A stretch of DNA of 64,000 nucleotides, taken from Branchiostoma lanceolatum (taxonomy: Eukaryota > Chordata > Leptocardii > Amphioxiformes > Branchiostomatidae). Location of the stretch: the NCBI RefSeq assembly GCF_035083965.1, contig NC_089724.1:9294910-9358909 (forward strand), given 5' to 3'. A program made the translations under genes and the position numbers. Numbering within the stretch: the first letter of the stretch is position 1; each line of letters opens with the position of its first letter. Shown in pieces: positions 37,001 through 47,300 of the stretch. A model generated the notes under the pieces. It made no database searches, was not told where the DNA came from, and was given only the letters and a program-made list of their open reading frames with translations.

Positions 37001-38852
37001 CATATTCAGGAAATAGAACAATTATGGCTTATCGACAATACTAAATGTGATAAATCACTAAATGAAAAAGTTGCTGCAAACTAGAATATTTTCTGATCAG
37101 CATGTTAATTTGGCCAAATGTTTCGCCTTTATATCTTATGAGTTTGTCCCTTTTTCGCTTATATGTAATCCATTATAGCTAAGGTTAGATTAAGGAAAGC
37201 ACAAGTCAAGAAGAATATTGATCATGGTATCATTTCCCTTTTTTATGTCGTCTCATCTATCACTAAGTCTGACTATTTGACCGTTGGGGCACCACAGAAG
37301 ATCTGGCAACCAGTTTGCTCCACCCTTCTTGATTTTCTGTTTTTCTTAATGTTTCACTTTCTCTGATGTTATTCTCCCATCTTTTCTGGATGTTGTCTGC
37401 GTCTCTCTCTTCTTTCCTGGGCGATTCGAATTCCTTGCATGACAGCTTTCCATATTCTCCAAGCAGAGGTTTCGGTCGAGCGGGCTTGGAATGTCCGCGG
37501 GATTTTTAACGCTTCTCTAATCCCCTCCAGTGAGAAACGTCAAAACTCCCGGACACTCCTAGACAAAACCAAAACCGCTGCTTGGAGAATACGTTTTGAC
37601 TAGTCCCGATGACCGTGACACGCGGCCGAGCAGCCCCCCCCCCCCCTCTCACTGGACCCGCGGCACGCTGGCGGCGTCGCTGCGTCCTAAACTGGCCTCC
37701 TTTGACTTTATTATAAAAACAAAACACACAGAGCTTAAAAAGATTAATTTCTTGTCGATGAAATTCTTTGAGTGCTTTGTTAATTAGATCGGCCACACTT
37801 CTCTTCTTTTTCAGGGGTGTGATTTTGTTAAAAATAGTAACATGTCGTCCCTCCGTGTGTCCGTGTCGTCCAACTTCTACGTGGCGGGCGTGTCTGCCTG
37901 TAAGAGATGGTTCGTGACGTTTAACGGTGTGGAGTGTCGGGACCCCATCACCGTGGAGGGCGTTCTATGGGTGCCCAGTACGGAAACAAGAAGCCACAGG
38001 CTGGGCCAGTTTGAAGGTAAAACTTTCTAACAGTTTGATATAACGTTAGCTGTGTATAATTAATGTGTTCATTCTTTTGGTCATAAGAATTGGTCAATTG
38101 ATGGACCACGCTCAGATTGCCCTGACCTGCCTAAACAGCGTTTCCACTGAGTCAGCACTTTTTCTAGGCACTGATTGTCCAAATTGAATCTAATTGGTGC
38201 GAAATGAAATCCAGTAAGCTGATTGGCTACTCCTAAGAGCACTCCGCTCTAACTAAAGCAGGGAGTTGAGTACCCTGATCGAACTGAATAGAAGGGTATA
38301 GAAGGAAGTGCGGTACCACTCTTTGTCTTGTTGAGGTGAGCGCTGTGACTTCGCCGCGACCTAAGTTGGATTTGTGTAACCAATGCATTTGACTTCATGG
38401 AATATCATGCGAAACGTAAAAGTGTGACTGAAAAGACAGCAAAACACACATGAGTTTCTTTGCTACAAAACTCGTTTAGTGATGTGTCAAATCGCTCGGT
38501 CGCAGCAAGGTGGAACGGGGTTGTAGGGAAAAGGCTAAAGCTAGTAAAGGCAACAAACAAAAAACAACGGGGCAGCTAGAAAGCTTTACGATTTTCATCA
38601 CAACATATTCTTGGAGATAATTATAAGCAAGAGGGAAATTGCAGACCATATCTTTCCAGGTTTGTCTTTTCCTATAAAACATAATTTGCCACTCTATACA
38701 TTTCAGGGGTTTGCAACGATCTGAAAGCCGGCATCATAAGAGTGGACTTCAACATCGGCAACTGTCCCGACTTCGGCGACACCAACGGTTACACGGGATG
38801 GAACAGCGCCACCAGGCTGTTCATAGAGGAACTGCCCCCTCCTCAACAGTGA
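25090..38852 (+). CDS. CTHRC1: Collagen triple helix repeat-containing protein 1-like
   Basis: Five exons in matching phases: 25090-25167, 34740-34880, 35902-36048, 37815-38016, 38707-38852. The product is 237 residues, close to human CTHRC1 (243). Exon 1 is a signal peptide (MMKSSAGNFAGVF, then a hydrophobic core ending at ISAQ). Exons 2 and 3 carry a short collagen stretch (GIPGTPGIPG, then GPIGPKGDRGDRGTPGK). Next come the hallmark WKQCSWPNLN, in exon 4 CKRWFVTFNGVEC, and in exon 5 IGNCPDFGDTNGYTGWNS and LFIEELP. Vertebrate CTHRC1 is secreted, acts in matrix remodelling and Wnt/planar polarity, and ends in a C1q-like globular domain that trimerises. Intron 1 is 9.6 kb and the other introns are full of MITEs. 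A TATA box lies 60 bp upstream of the ATG. Confidence 0.94.
26906..27096. mobile_element. Family C MITE, copy 2
   Basis: Ends TACTCTCCAAGCAGAGG and CCTCTGCTTGGAGAGTA. The arms stay complementary far inward (GGGTCC / GGACCC; TTTTTGACGTGTTTTAGGCG / CGCCTTAAAACACGTCAAAA). The centre is a CA/A-rich loop. The interior differs from other family C copies. Confidence 0.87.
27097..30165. other. Part of CTHRC1-like intron 1
   Basis: Mostly unique AT-rich DNA. 29090-29320 contains a diverged duplication of about 130 bp (blocks CCTGCGTCACCT / CCTGCATCATCT and GGTTGTATCTTAACC). No exon was supported. Confidence 0.45.
30180..30272 (+). promoter_or_regulatory. Possible alternative promoter and leader exon
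   Basis: A TATA-like ACATAAAGG at 30184 is followed by CT-rich, GC-richer sequence ending CCATCAG before a GTTAGA donor. It may be an alternative non-coding first exon inside CTHRC1-like intron 1, which would drop the signal peptide, or simply chance. No transcript evidence. Confidence 0.25.
30290..32880. other. Part of CTHRC1-like intron 1
   Basis: Nothing recognisable: no repeat with a second copy in the window and no frame with family features. Confidence 0.4.
32885..33005 (+). mobile_element. tRNA-derived SINE fragment
   Basis: Contains a B box-like GGTTCGAATGC, preceded by a diverged A-box region. A SINE-like body follows: GGGTACCTGACTTCGGTTGG, then GGAGGTAAATG. It cannot fold as a working tRNA. 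Next to a LINE tail, as SINEs and LINEs often are. Confidence 0.5.
33041..33250 (+). pseudogene. LINE ORF2 C-terminal remnant
   Basis: The frame from about 33053 reads KSFYSNSFFPRTAKLWNSLP then THCF and a stop. The SFFPRT..LWNSLP motif is the typical end of reverse transcriptase proteins of CR1/L2-like non-LTR retrotransposons. Everything upstream (nuclease, RT) is absent: a 5'-truncated insertion. Confidence 0.7.
33917..34192 (+). mobile_element. Family B MITE, copy 2
   Basis: Starts GGTACCGGTTGGAAAAGG and ends GCAACTGGGACC. Shares GCACTTTCGGGCGTGACC and GGCCCCGTGGGACGCC with copies 3 and 5. Lies in CTHRC1-like intron 1. Confidence 0.87.
35252..35850. repeat. Family D fold-back with CRE and E-box motifs
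   Basis: Arms 35415-35605 and about 35665-35850 are inverted copies of one sequence. From the outer end inward each reads: CCCTCAAYAGAGA, then GGCGCC, ACTTTCTGCA, CACGTG, ATAACGTGACGTCA, GATTGCTCATTCCTTGACAA, AAGTCCAATTT. A third, partial unit lies at 35252-35350 in the same sense as the right arm. The left arm contains a run of about 18 G. Perfect TGACGTCA at 35522 and 35749, CACGTG at 35500 and 35773. A single half-unit recurs at 49035-49280. Lies in CTHRC1-like intron 2. Confidence 0.82.
36103..36398 (+). mobile_element. Family B MITE, copy 3
   Basis: Starts GGTCGCGATTGGGAAAAG and ends GTGCAAATGTGACC. The interior matches the other family B copies (CACGGGCTGTT; GGCCCCGTGGGGCACC; GGTAACAAATTGG). 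Lies in CTHRC1-like intron 3. Confidence 0.87.
37453..37592. mobile_element. Family C MITE, copy 3
   Basis: Ends TATTCTCCAAGCAGAGGTTT and GCTGCTTGGAGAATA. An internal inverted block (CCGCGGGATTTT, CTCCAGTGAG) is less regular than in the other copies. A C-run of about 17 lies just downstream near 37630. Confidence 0.8.
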
Positions 38853-39777
38853 TAGTTCCGTCCACCAGAAAATCAATCAATCAACCGCTGTCGTATACAC
38901 TCATATATGCACCTATGCTAAACGTCCTTATCATTATTCCACAGGGCTGCTAGTGATGTAAAAGAAATGATCGCAACATTGGATGACTTTTCTGTACAAA
39001 GAAAAAGGAAGATTTGCGTGTAAGTAAAGAGATCTCTACCTCTTGGTATATCACTAAAAGGGCTTTTGAGGAAAGCTCATAGATAAGGAGACATTTGAAA
39101 AGCGCAGAAGACGGTGTGGTCATTTAAAAGACTGGGAAATCAGTTATGCAAACTTAGAGTAAATATGAGATTACACAAATTGTTTATATCATGTATATGT
39201 ACATCATCATCAACACAACTAAACTGCACAACATTTATCAAGCACGTATTTATCAGTTGATATACCTAAAAACCATTACCACAAAAGCACTCGTTTCTGC
39301 ACGAGTCACCTGTCATTCTGCATTCAAGGCTGTGGTGAAACTTTGGCAACTACAAAAAAGCAAAGAAAAAAATTCCAAAAGCCCCATTGTACGAACAAGG
39401 TCTAGTCTTCCATCCTATCTCGAGCAGATGCACACAATGAGCGCAAGTGCAAGACGATTAAAGTGTTTGTCAGTAGTCTTTTATAGTGAAATGGCGGTAA
39501 TTGGCGTCCAAACTTCTCCCAAAATTGAACCTATCAAAATTTGAAATTTTCTAAAAGCCGCAGTTTTTTGGGTGTGGTTATGGCAGGGGTTCGTGCAGCA
39601 GTGTCTAGTCAAGTACAAAACACAACATGTCAGATAGACGTGTTTTAGACGCCATACCACTGATATAATTATAAGATAACGTACACTTTTGACCGTTATT
39701 CTCACTTGAAGATGCAAACGTTGTGATGAAGTGGTAAAGACAATATGCATTATACACACATTAAGCCTTCCTACTTT
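38853..39777. other. 3' flank of the CTHRC1-like gene
   Basis: AT-rich; presumably contains the 3' UTR. No repeat or further gene found. Confidence 0.4.
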
Positions 39778-40060
39778 GCTCATGTAAATGGAGCAACTGA
39801 CTTGACCTATCTTTTTATTGGGCCTTTTGTACGTTGTGGTGTTATTTGGTAAGTTTGAATGTAATACGTATGAATATATTTCTATTGGTTTGCTGAGATG
39901 TAGCGAAGTAACGTTGACCATAGTCACGTGAAATAGAACAACTGATTAGACCCATCATTTTATTGGGTTTATGTAGTGTTGTTATTTGGTAAGTTTGAAT
40001 GTAATGCGTATGGATATATTTCGATTGGTTTGCTGAGATGTAGCGAACTTACGCTGACCA
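39778..40060. repeat. 140-bp tandem duplication
   Basis: The block starting GTTATTTGGTAAGTTTGAAT at 39841 recurs at 39981, a period of 140 bp. The flanking part (ATCWTTTTATTGGG) is also shared, giving two nearly complete units. The copies differ at about 10% of bases. Confidence 0.85.
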
Positions 40061-40594
40061 TAGTGTGCCATACATGTACGCAAATAATTTATATATTTAG
40101 GCAACAACTCATTTCATCTCACGCAGTGCATAGAACACTTTTGAATATATGGAACATTGAACTGTTACTAGAACGTTGATATACTGCAGTCCCTTAATGC
40201 ACATGTAGTACGAGTACCAAAGGAACCAAAAGGAAGAAGATTTTCAGGGAGGCATAGTGAAAGAAAACTATCCAAGACGAAATAGGAAAGCAGCGCTTAT
40301 AACTACAGCCAGCATGGATAGAACGCGTTTTGATAGAAACAAGCAGGGCCTACTAGAGAGTAATGAACCGTCGTCATTTCTACCAAGTTGCCTGCGAGGA
40401 CATTTTTCTACCATCAGCACATGTATTGAATGTTTACTGTCACTCGTATAATCAAATTAGCTACATGATACCGAGGTAATTGAACGAGGAACGATTTCAG
40501 AAAGAGAGGTTGAAGCTTAAAGATGTGTGTGCAGAATTCTGGGGTGATGACCGGGAATCGACAAAACTGAAACATTATAACATGTACATTTGTA

Positions 40595-40745
40595 TGCATA
40601 GGCGGCAGGCCAAGGAATTGTTGTTGAATCGCCCGTGCTGAACTGCCCTGATTGGTGCATAAGTTCCGAGCGTGACCCGAAATGGACGGGGGCGTCCCTT
40701 GCTCAACAACAATTCCGAGGCCTATCGCCTCTGGTGTATGTCGTT
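40595..40745. repeat. Short fold-back repeat
   Basis: CATAGGCGGCAGGCCAAGG, then AATTGTTGTTGA, is the imperfect inverse of TCAACAACAATTCCGAGGCC, then TATCGCCT. Arms of about 35 bp around a GC-richer centre. Probably a small DNA transposon. Confidence 0.65.
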
Positions 40746-42035
40746 TCCTTCCGTGGTTGGAACACATATATACTTATTGTATATCAAAACACATAGGCCT
40801 CAAGGATATGTAGAATATTTATGTTGTATAATCAAACATAGCAATGTCACAAGCAGGGAATAACGTGTCAATGGATATGCATGTATGCATGGCTGTGAAT
40901 GTCAAGTAAAGTATTGTCAAAAACAAAATGAGTTTGCGTATTTGATACTAGTTGGAACAAACAGATCGTCTTGAAAGTAATTGCACTTACTAAGAGCTAC
41001 AAGTAGTTACATACACAAGTTTTACACAAATACATTTTTAGATTTAAGTTTTTTTCAAGAACATCTGGAGATAGCTTATCATCTGTTTAGGCAGTTTCAA
41101 TTGCAAACAGACATCAACAAACATCGACGATAATCAATAGCTAGGCTTTATATGTATCTATCTATCGACCTGTATCAGCCCGGACCAAGTTAGTACATAT
41201 TTTAATCCCGCTTAGCCCTGTCGAGCATTGTTTTCAAGTTCTCATATTCCAATATCTCTACTTAAAAGTGCCAATAAAAGTCAGACTGCTGCAATGGTCG
41301 GTGCACTCGGCCTCTTGGCTTTTATAGGATAGGAGGGCGGAAGAAACTACTTCGTGCTTAAGCAAATCTGCCAGCCTCTGTTCTAGGACTCATTCAGTTC
41401 GTGTAATGGAAACGAGTCCCAAGTGCGGTGACATTTCACGTTTTGATGTCGTGGGATCATTTCGCCATTAGAAAATGTACAGTTAAGTCTCCCATTGGGA
41501 GGTATGGGACGTAGTTCTCACGTATATCTTTCTGAGGCACATCTTTCGAAATACTTCTTTTGATTCAACGGTCAAAATTGAACACCTATAGAAGATCTGA
41601 ATAAAGCAAAACAAAACAATCGGACAAATAAGCAAACAAACTGTTATGCCTTGTTTCGTCGCTCTTCTATCATCGTTTTAGCTGAAAGCTTTACCACGAA
41701 AACCCACCGATGTGACTGGAAACGTACTGTACACATTCGTGAACATTAGTAGAAAGCCTCATATCCACTAAGTGCCGTTTTCGCTCCAAGACATTTTCTA
41801 GGTTGTGTAAGGTCGACCTGGTGCAGTAAATCAAGTTACCCCATTTCCGAGCGGGTCATCGTAAATGGAAATAAAAGTGCACAAAATTGATGAAATTGAC
41901 TTTTTTTTATATCTTGCGGTTAACCATTGAAATATGCTGCCCGTCAAATTACCTAAAATAAGGCTCATATGTTATTCTAATGCTCTCATGCCCCGAGAGC
42001 ATGAAAATAAACATACAGAGTGAGATTTCTGTTCC
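40746..42035. other. Upstream region of the GPCR gene
   Basis: No gene. The promoter of the receptor gene should lie near its right end, but no TATA box is obvious. Confidence 0.4.
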
Positions 42036-42039
42036 ACGG

Positions 42040-42185
42040 GCATGCGCCCTTATTTGAAAGAGCCGATTCGCAGACCTTCCCAGAGGCAGATCAGTAGTGT
42101 CTTCTGTGGTATCATGGCTGTACGCAGTGCCCGTATGCTGGAGAAATGATCAGCACATCTTCTACATTGCTCTCCACAACATCAG
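42040..42185 (+). promoter_or_regulatory. Candidate 5' leader exon of the GPCR gene
   Basis: A GC-richer segment ends CAACATCAG before a consensus GTACGT donor at 42186. It contains a short upstream reading frame (MAVRSARMLEK, then stop), which would restrain translation of the receptor. The start of the exon is uncertain. Confidence 0.45.
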
Positions 42186-43084
42186 GTACGTTTGTTTGTC
42201 AGATATGAATAGCTAGTTAAGGACGAGTCACTTTTATATATAATGACAGACAACAGCTTACAACAAAACTCGTTCTAGGAAGAGCGAAGAGACATGAGAG
42301 ATAGATCTAGTGATAGCATAGCTTTATCTGTTTTGTTGTTCCAATTATTCACTGGCAACGATATGAGCAATGATCCTTTACCTTTAGTCTTTCATGCAAT
42401 ATTTAGTACTGCATTTAGCGCATGTTGGCAAGAACGCGCAAAATAAAGATCATCATCAATATATCACTTCTCTCACGTTTAATTTCTTCGACATTATTCC
42501 ACCTATAGCGTACGTACATTCAATGAGACGTGATTTTCCTCCGACAGTGATGAGTATCTATAACTGCTTTTTTCATCAAATTTGAAAAGGAACTTTTTAC
42601 GTCAAAGAATGAACCTTTATCACTTCTTCTCGCCAGCTGGCGAGCCAACACTACAAAATGAATGACACCTTATTCATGCAAACCCCATAGACTAAATGTA
42701 GCTAGTGTGCTTTTCATGTTCTGTATCTGTATCTTTATAGCCGGTATAACCGCCCTTCGGCGTAACATATCAGATTTACGTTGGTCATAAACCATGTGTT
42801 GCTAAGAGTGCGATACTTCACCATTCATGACTTTTTTGTGTCAGTTGACATGTAATGTACAATATAAAATGATCCAGCACTGATATACTATTGAAGGACA
42901 TTGGCGTTGATTTGATCATCTCTGAAGAGTTAGTACTGCAGTGAGCTTTATATATATGAATACGATTGAACGTTACTCTGACGTCATACCGGTTCACTGT
43001 TTGATCCTGATTAGTGAGACCTTGGTTCGTTTTGAAATACAATATTATACGGGAATGAGGATGCCTCAATAGGCAATGGTAGTT

Positions 43085-43325
43085 ATCAAAATCACTAAAA
43101 TCCTACCACATTAATGCTATCTAGATTACAAAGATCCAATCATAGCAATACATGTATATCGTATTAATACACGTTTATCTAAATCACAAAGATTATATCG
43201 TACCATTCCTATCAAAATCATTCAAATCCTATCTTCTTAATTCACGTACGTCACATAAACACACGTTTATCTAAATCACTAAAATCCTATCTTATTGATA
43301 CACGAATGTATAGCTATGTATCTCT
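43085..43325. repeat. Diverged AT-rich tandem units
   Basis: The motif ACGTTTATCTAAATCAC, then AAAATCCTATC, TTA and a variable spacer recurs about three times with drift. It lies in the first intron of the GPCR gene and is non-coding. Confidence 0.5.
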
Positions 43326-44341
43326 ATTTACAAAGAGTTCAAGACCCCTATTAGGGTATTTCACAGTCGTAACTTTATTCCATGTCGTACATGGAACGTC
43401 ATACCCAGAAATTGTCAGGTTAGGTTTCTGAGATAGAGCTTGGCTAATCTGCGAATGATTCTAATCAAGAAAACCGATATGCAAAATCCGCATGGCAGCT
43501 GTGATCTAATTTGTGCAAAACGACATGAACTCTCATCATTTGTGAAATGTCACTTTAGTATATTCTTAGTCATCGTTATTCTCCAATATTCTTTATATTG
43601 CTAATCACAGCATTTCATGTTGCTACAAAATACGTGTTTTGACATAACATTATTAATCTACGCTTGGATTCAGCAAAGCCCGGTGTGTGGATTTGACACA
43701 GGTAACATTTGATATTCTTTTTATTTTGCCATTCTTTTAACTTAAGAGGCAGTGTTATGGGAATAATGACTTGCACATTTTTTCAAAACATTGAGCAGTG
43801 CCTCCACTGCCTGCCTGGAAAAGGCTTTAGATGATATTTGCATAGCTTCAATGTGGCATTTGATGTCGTTAAACGTCAAGCAATTCAACTCTACTCTACA
43901 TCATGCAAAAGGTGTGTTGAGATTAGATACTGCTAAAGCCAATGTCTATAAAGTTCATTGAACAAACGAGAGATACATTTTGTATCAAATCCCGCTGAGG
44001 TAGCTGACCTTGCTTAAATGGTTTAGCCTTTACCTAATCTCAACCCACCTTTCGCATGCTGTAGGGCAAAGTTGAACTGCATGTTGCGAGACGAAATCAA
44101 CCGCTGCATTAAAAGCTGGTCATGACCTGTAATGTTTTTCATCCATCTGATCTCAAAACTACCTGCCAAATGGATGTCGAAGCTCTGTGAATGACGTGTG
44201 TGTAATACGTCATGAGAATGTAAATGAGCATATGTACCAGTGCATCCAACATGTACATGCATTGCAACAAGCGGTACTGCTTATAGAGGTTCACTGGCAC
44301 TGTAGTGGGATTTTACATTTTTCTTGATAGTCACTACTGAA

Positions 44342-47300
44342 ATGAGACGAGCGCGGAACGACACTGTCAGCGCCGGTAACATCACAGACTTCACCGTTGC
44401 GGATGGGTTTGAGACGGCGTTCGCGGTGTCCGTAGGCACGGTCGGCCCTGTGGCGAGTATTCTCGTGATTCTCGGTGAGTCTCAAAGCATGATATATTAT
44501 TAATAATCTCTCACGTATTACTTTATAAAGGATGCTTGCATTTTCTTAAAGCCAACGTGTTACAATTTTTGGTGCCACATTTGTCATACTGCTAAAAAAA
44601 AGGTGATGATTTACGACTGAGTGCAGATCTAGAGGACAACATTGTCTCCTCATTTCAGCTACAGTAAAGACCCGGAACCTCCGCACTCCCTCCAACGCCA
44701 TAGTGGCCACACAGTGTACCACCGACCTGCTGGCCGCCATCTGCATCGGTCCTGCCCAGACTGTAGGCATCATTACTGGAGGATGGCCGCTAGACCCAGC
44801 AGCATGCACGGCCATTGGTAAATATTCTAAATTCAATTATGTTCTAGAAGGAGATAACTCTTACTGTGTACAAATAGGTAGATATATCAAATATTGTTAA
44901 GAGCTTAGAACTAGTAGTATACGTGATACGTCAGACTCAACATTTTTCATTCATATACTTATACTAGGTTAGTTTATTTGTATCCACAATTGTTCGTTCG
45001 TATGTATAGTAGTATAAAACCTTAATTATGAAGTGGCTGTACTTTTTTAATTTTGTTGTGTCATGAAGATTGTTGTATAGTCACTGCAGATTTGAATACG
45101 GCTGATGGTAGTTACTGTGTCGTGTAAGTTGTAAGTCTTGAATTAGATTATTTATTACCTCCTTGAAAACGGAGGTATTGCTCTCGGCCTTTTTTTTGTC
45201 TTGGTGTGTGTCGGTACGTAGTTATTTGAATATTGAAGAGTGAGAAGATTTGAGGCGGAAGATGGTGTAACCAGAGCCTCTCAGGATGGAAAAGGGGTCT
45301 TGGCCGGACCCCGATTTGCATAGGCAGGAAAACGCATAGGCGAATCAACGGCAAATTCACCATAATTATTAGAACAAGAAATCTACTCACGGAGGCAAGA
45401 TATAGTCAATTTCTTGTTCACTATATGGAACTAAAGAAGTTGGTAGATATCACTATATCTTAGGGATGCTGAATCACTACCCAACATATGTTAAGATATT
45501 CATGTTACCATTACAGAGGCTTCGTTATTCATCTTAAATGCATTTTTCACATACTAACAAGTCTTCTTTTCCGTCTTAGGTCTGGTCCAGCTGGTTTGTG
45601 TCGTGATGTCTAATATAACTCTGACCCACATTGCCATCAACCGGTGCGTCATCATCACCAAGAACATCAACACGTACGACACCATCTTCAACTGGAAGAC
45701 TACAACACTCTTTCTGGTGGCTTCCGCGATTGCCAGCTTCATCTTGGTGTTGTCTTTCTACGCTGGAGGGGTGGAAGTAGGGTACAACCCCATCACCAGG
45801 CGTTGCATTATCATACAGGTAAGCATATCACAGGTTCTCATATTGGTGTGTCACGACTGCCCTCATGTAACTGGTCAATTGGTTAAGAAGTGATTGGTAT
45901 GTTTCTAATAGCAGCAATGCCAGCTGTCTTGTTTTCTGAATAAATATACTCTTTTTACACAACCAAGTGATTTATTCAACCAACGTTTCGGTGACCATCT
46001 GTCACCTTCCTCAGGGCAAGTTAATAAATCACTTGGTTGTATAAGAGACAGTCTTTTTATTCAGTGACTTACCAACCTGATGAAACTATTCACATATGCT
46101 TTTTTTCATCTTGTTTTCCATCAATCTTTTCTTCAGTGATCTGAAAATACTACAAGTAATTTTCAATCTCTGTATTGTGGTCACCAAGTCGTATTTGATG
46201 TGTGCTCTACTGGAAATATAAACAGTATCAATGTACGAAAAGTCCATTGAATATTTAAGCCCTCCCTTGCCTTTTCAATTCAAGATCATCGTTGAGCCGG
46301 AAATTTGATTTAAGTGTCAAGCCGATTAGCCTGAACATATCTATTGTGCTGATCCTACTTAGGACCTGGATTCAGCGGTGTACATCGCCTTTGCCCGGAC
46401 ATGGAGCGCGCTCAGCGTCACCATGGTCATCATCAGCGTGTTGGCTTACATCAAGATCATTGTGCGCGTGCGCCGAAGTGGGGAGCAGGTGCAGGGATAC
46501 GTGAGAAACGTTCATTTTCTCAGACACTTGGAACATAAGACCAACGATATAGCATGTTTCATAATTGTGTTTCGTGATTGATACTTGCTTATGATTAGAT
46601 ATGAGCCACTATTACCTGATACATGAACACCATATCAAGTAGACATGCATTAGACTTTTTAGAATCTATTTGATTTGAACTCTATCTGGTTATCGCGTCT
46701 GGAATCATAATTTTAGTTTACGTGACATTCCCGACCGGGTCCCGAAGCCAAAGATTTGTCCCGATGGACTGCCGGGTAAGGAGATACCTCCAGGTGTTTG
46801 CACGATTTGCTCATGGCGTCTATTTATTACCAGCCCCGCGTTGATTTTAAGTCTGGGCTGAAATGATTCGGGGTCCCGGCCGGGCCCCAAAATAGTCCGA
46901 TAGCCGCAGGGTGTCCCACGGGGCCACGCCCGAAAGTGCAAAAAAAAGCCACTACCTGGCGGGGCCCCTTTTCCAATTGAGACCTAAGCATTACTGCTTT
47001 TTATTTAGGCGTCGAATGTCCGTAAGCGCACCGAACTCCGCCTGACTCGGAATTGTGGACTGCTGTTCCTGGTCTTCTTCGTCTTCTGGCTCTGGTCGTC
47101 CATCACGTTTGGCATCATCGTTCCTGAGGTAAGATATAAGCAAAACAACTTCCAAACGTCCTGATTAAGCATATTATACCATCGCACTTTTGAGTTTTAT
47201 GAAATAGCACATCCAAATTCAGGCTTCGTGTAGACGCCTTCTTCATAGAAATTGTCTTGTGTCTTGTGTAGAATTATGGTACAAATACGTCGTGTAGGTG

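Noticed and set aside
37506-37796. 96-codon minus-strand frame
   Set aside because: It spans a poly-C tract and the end of a family C element, with no coding signs.
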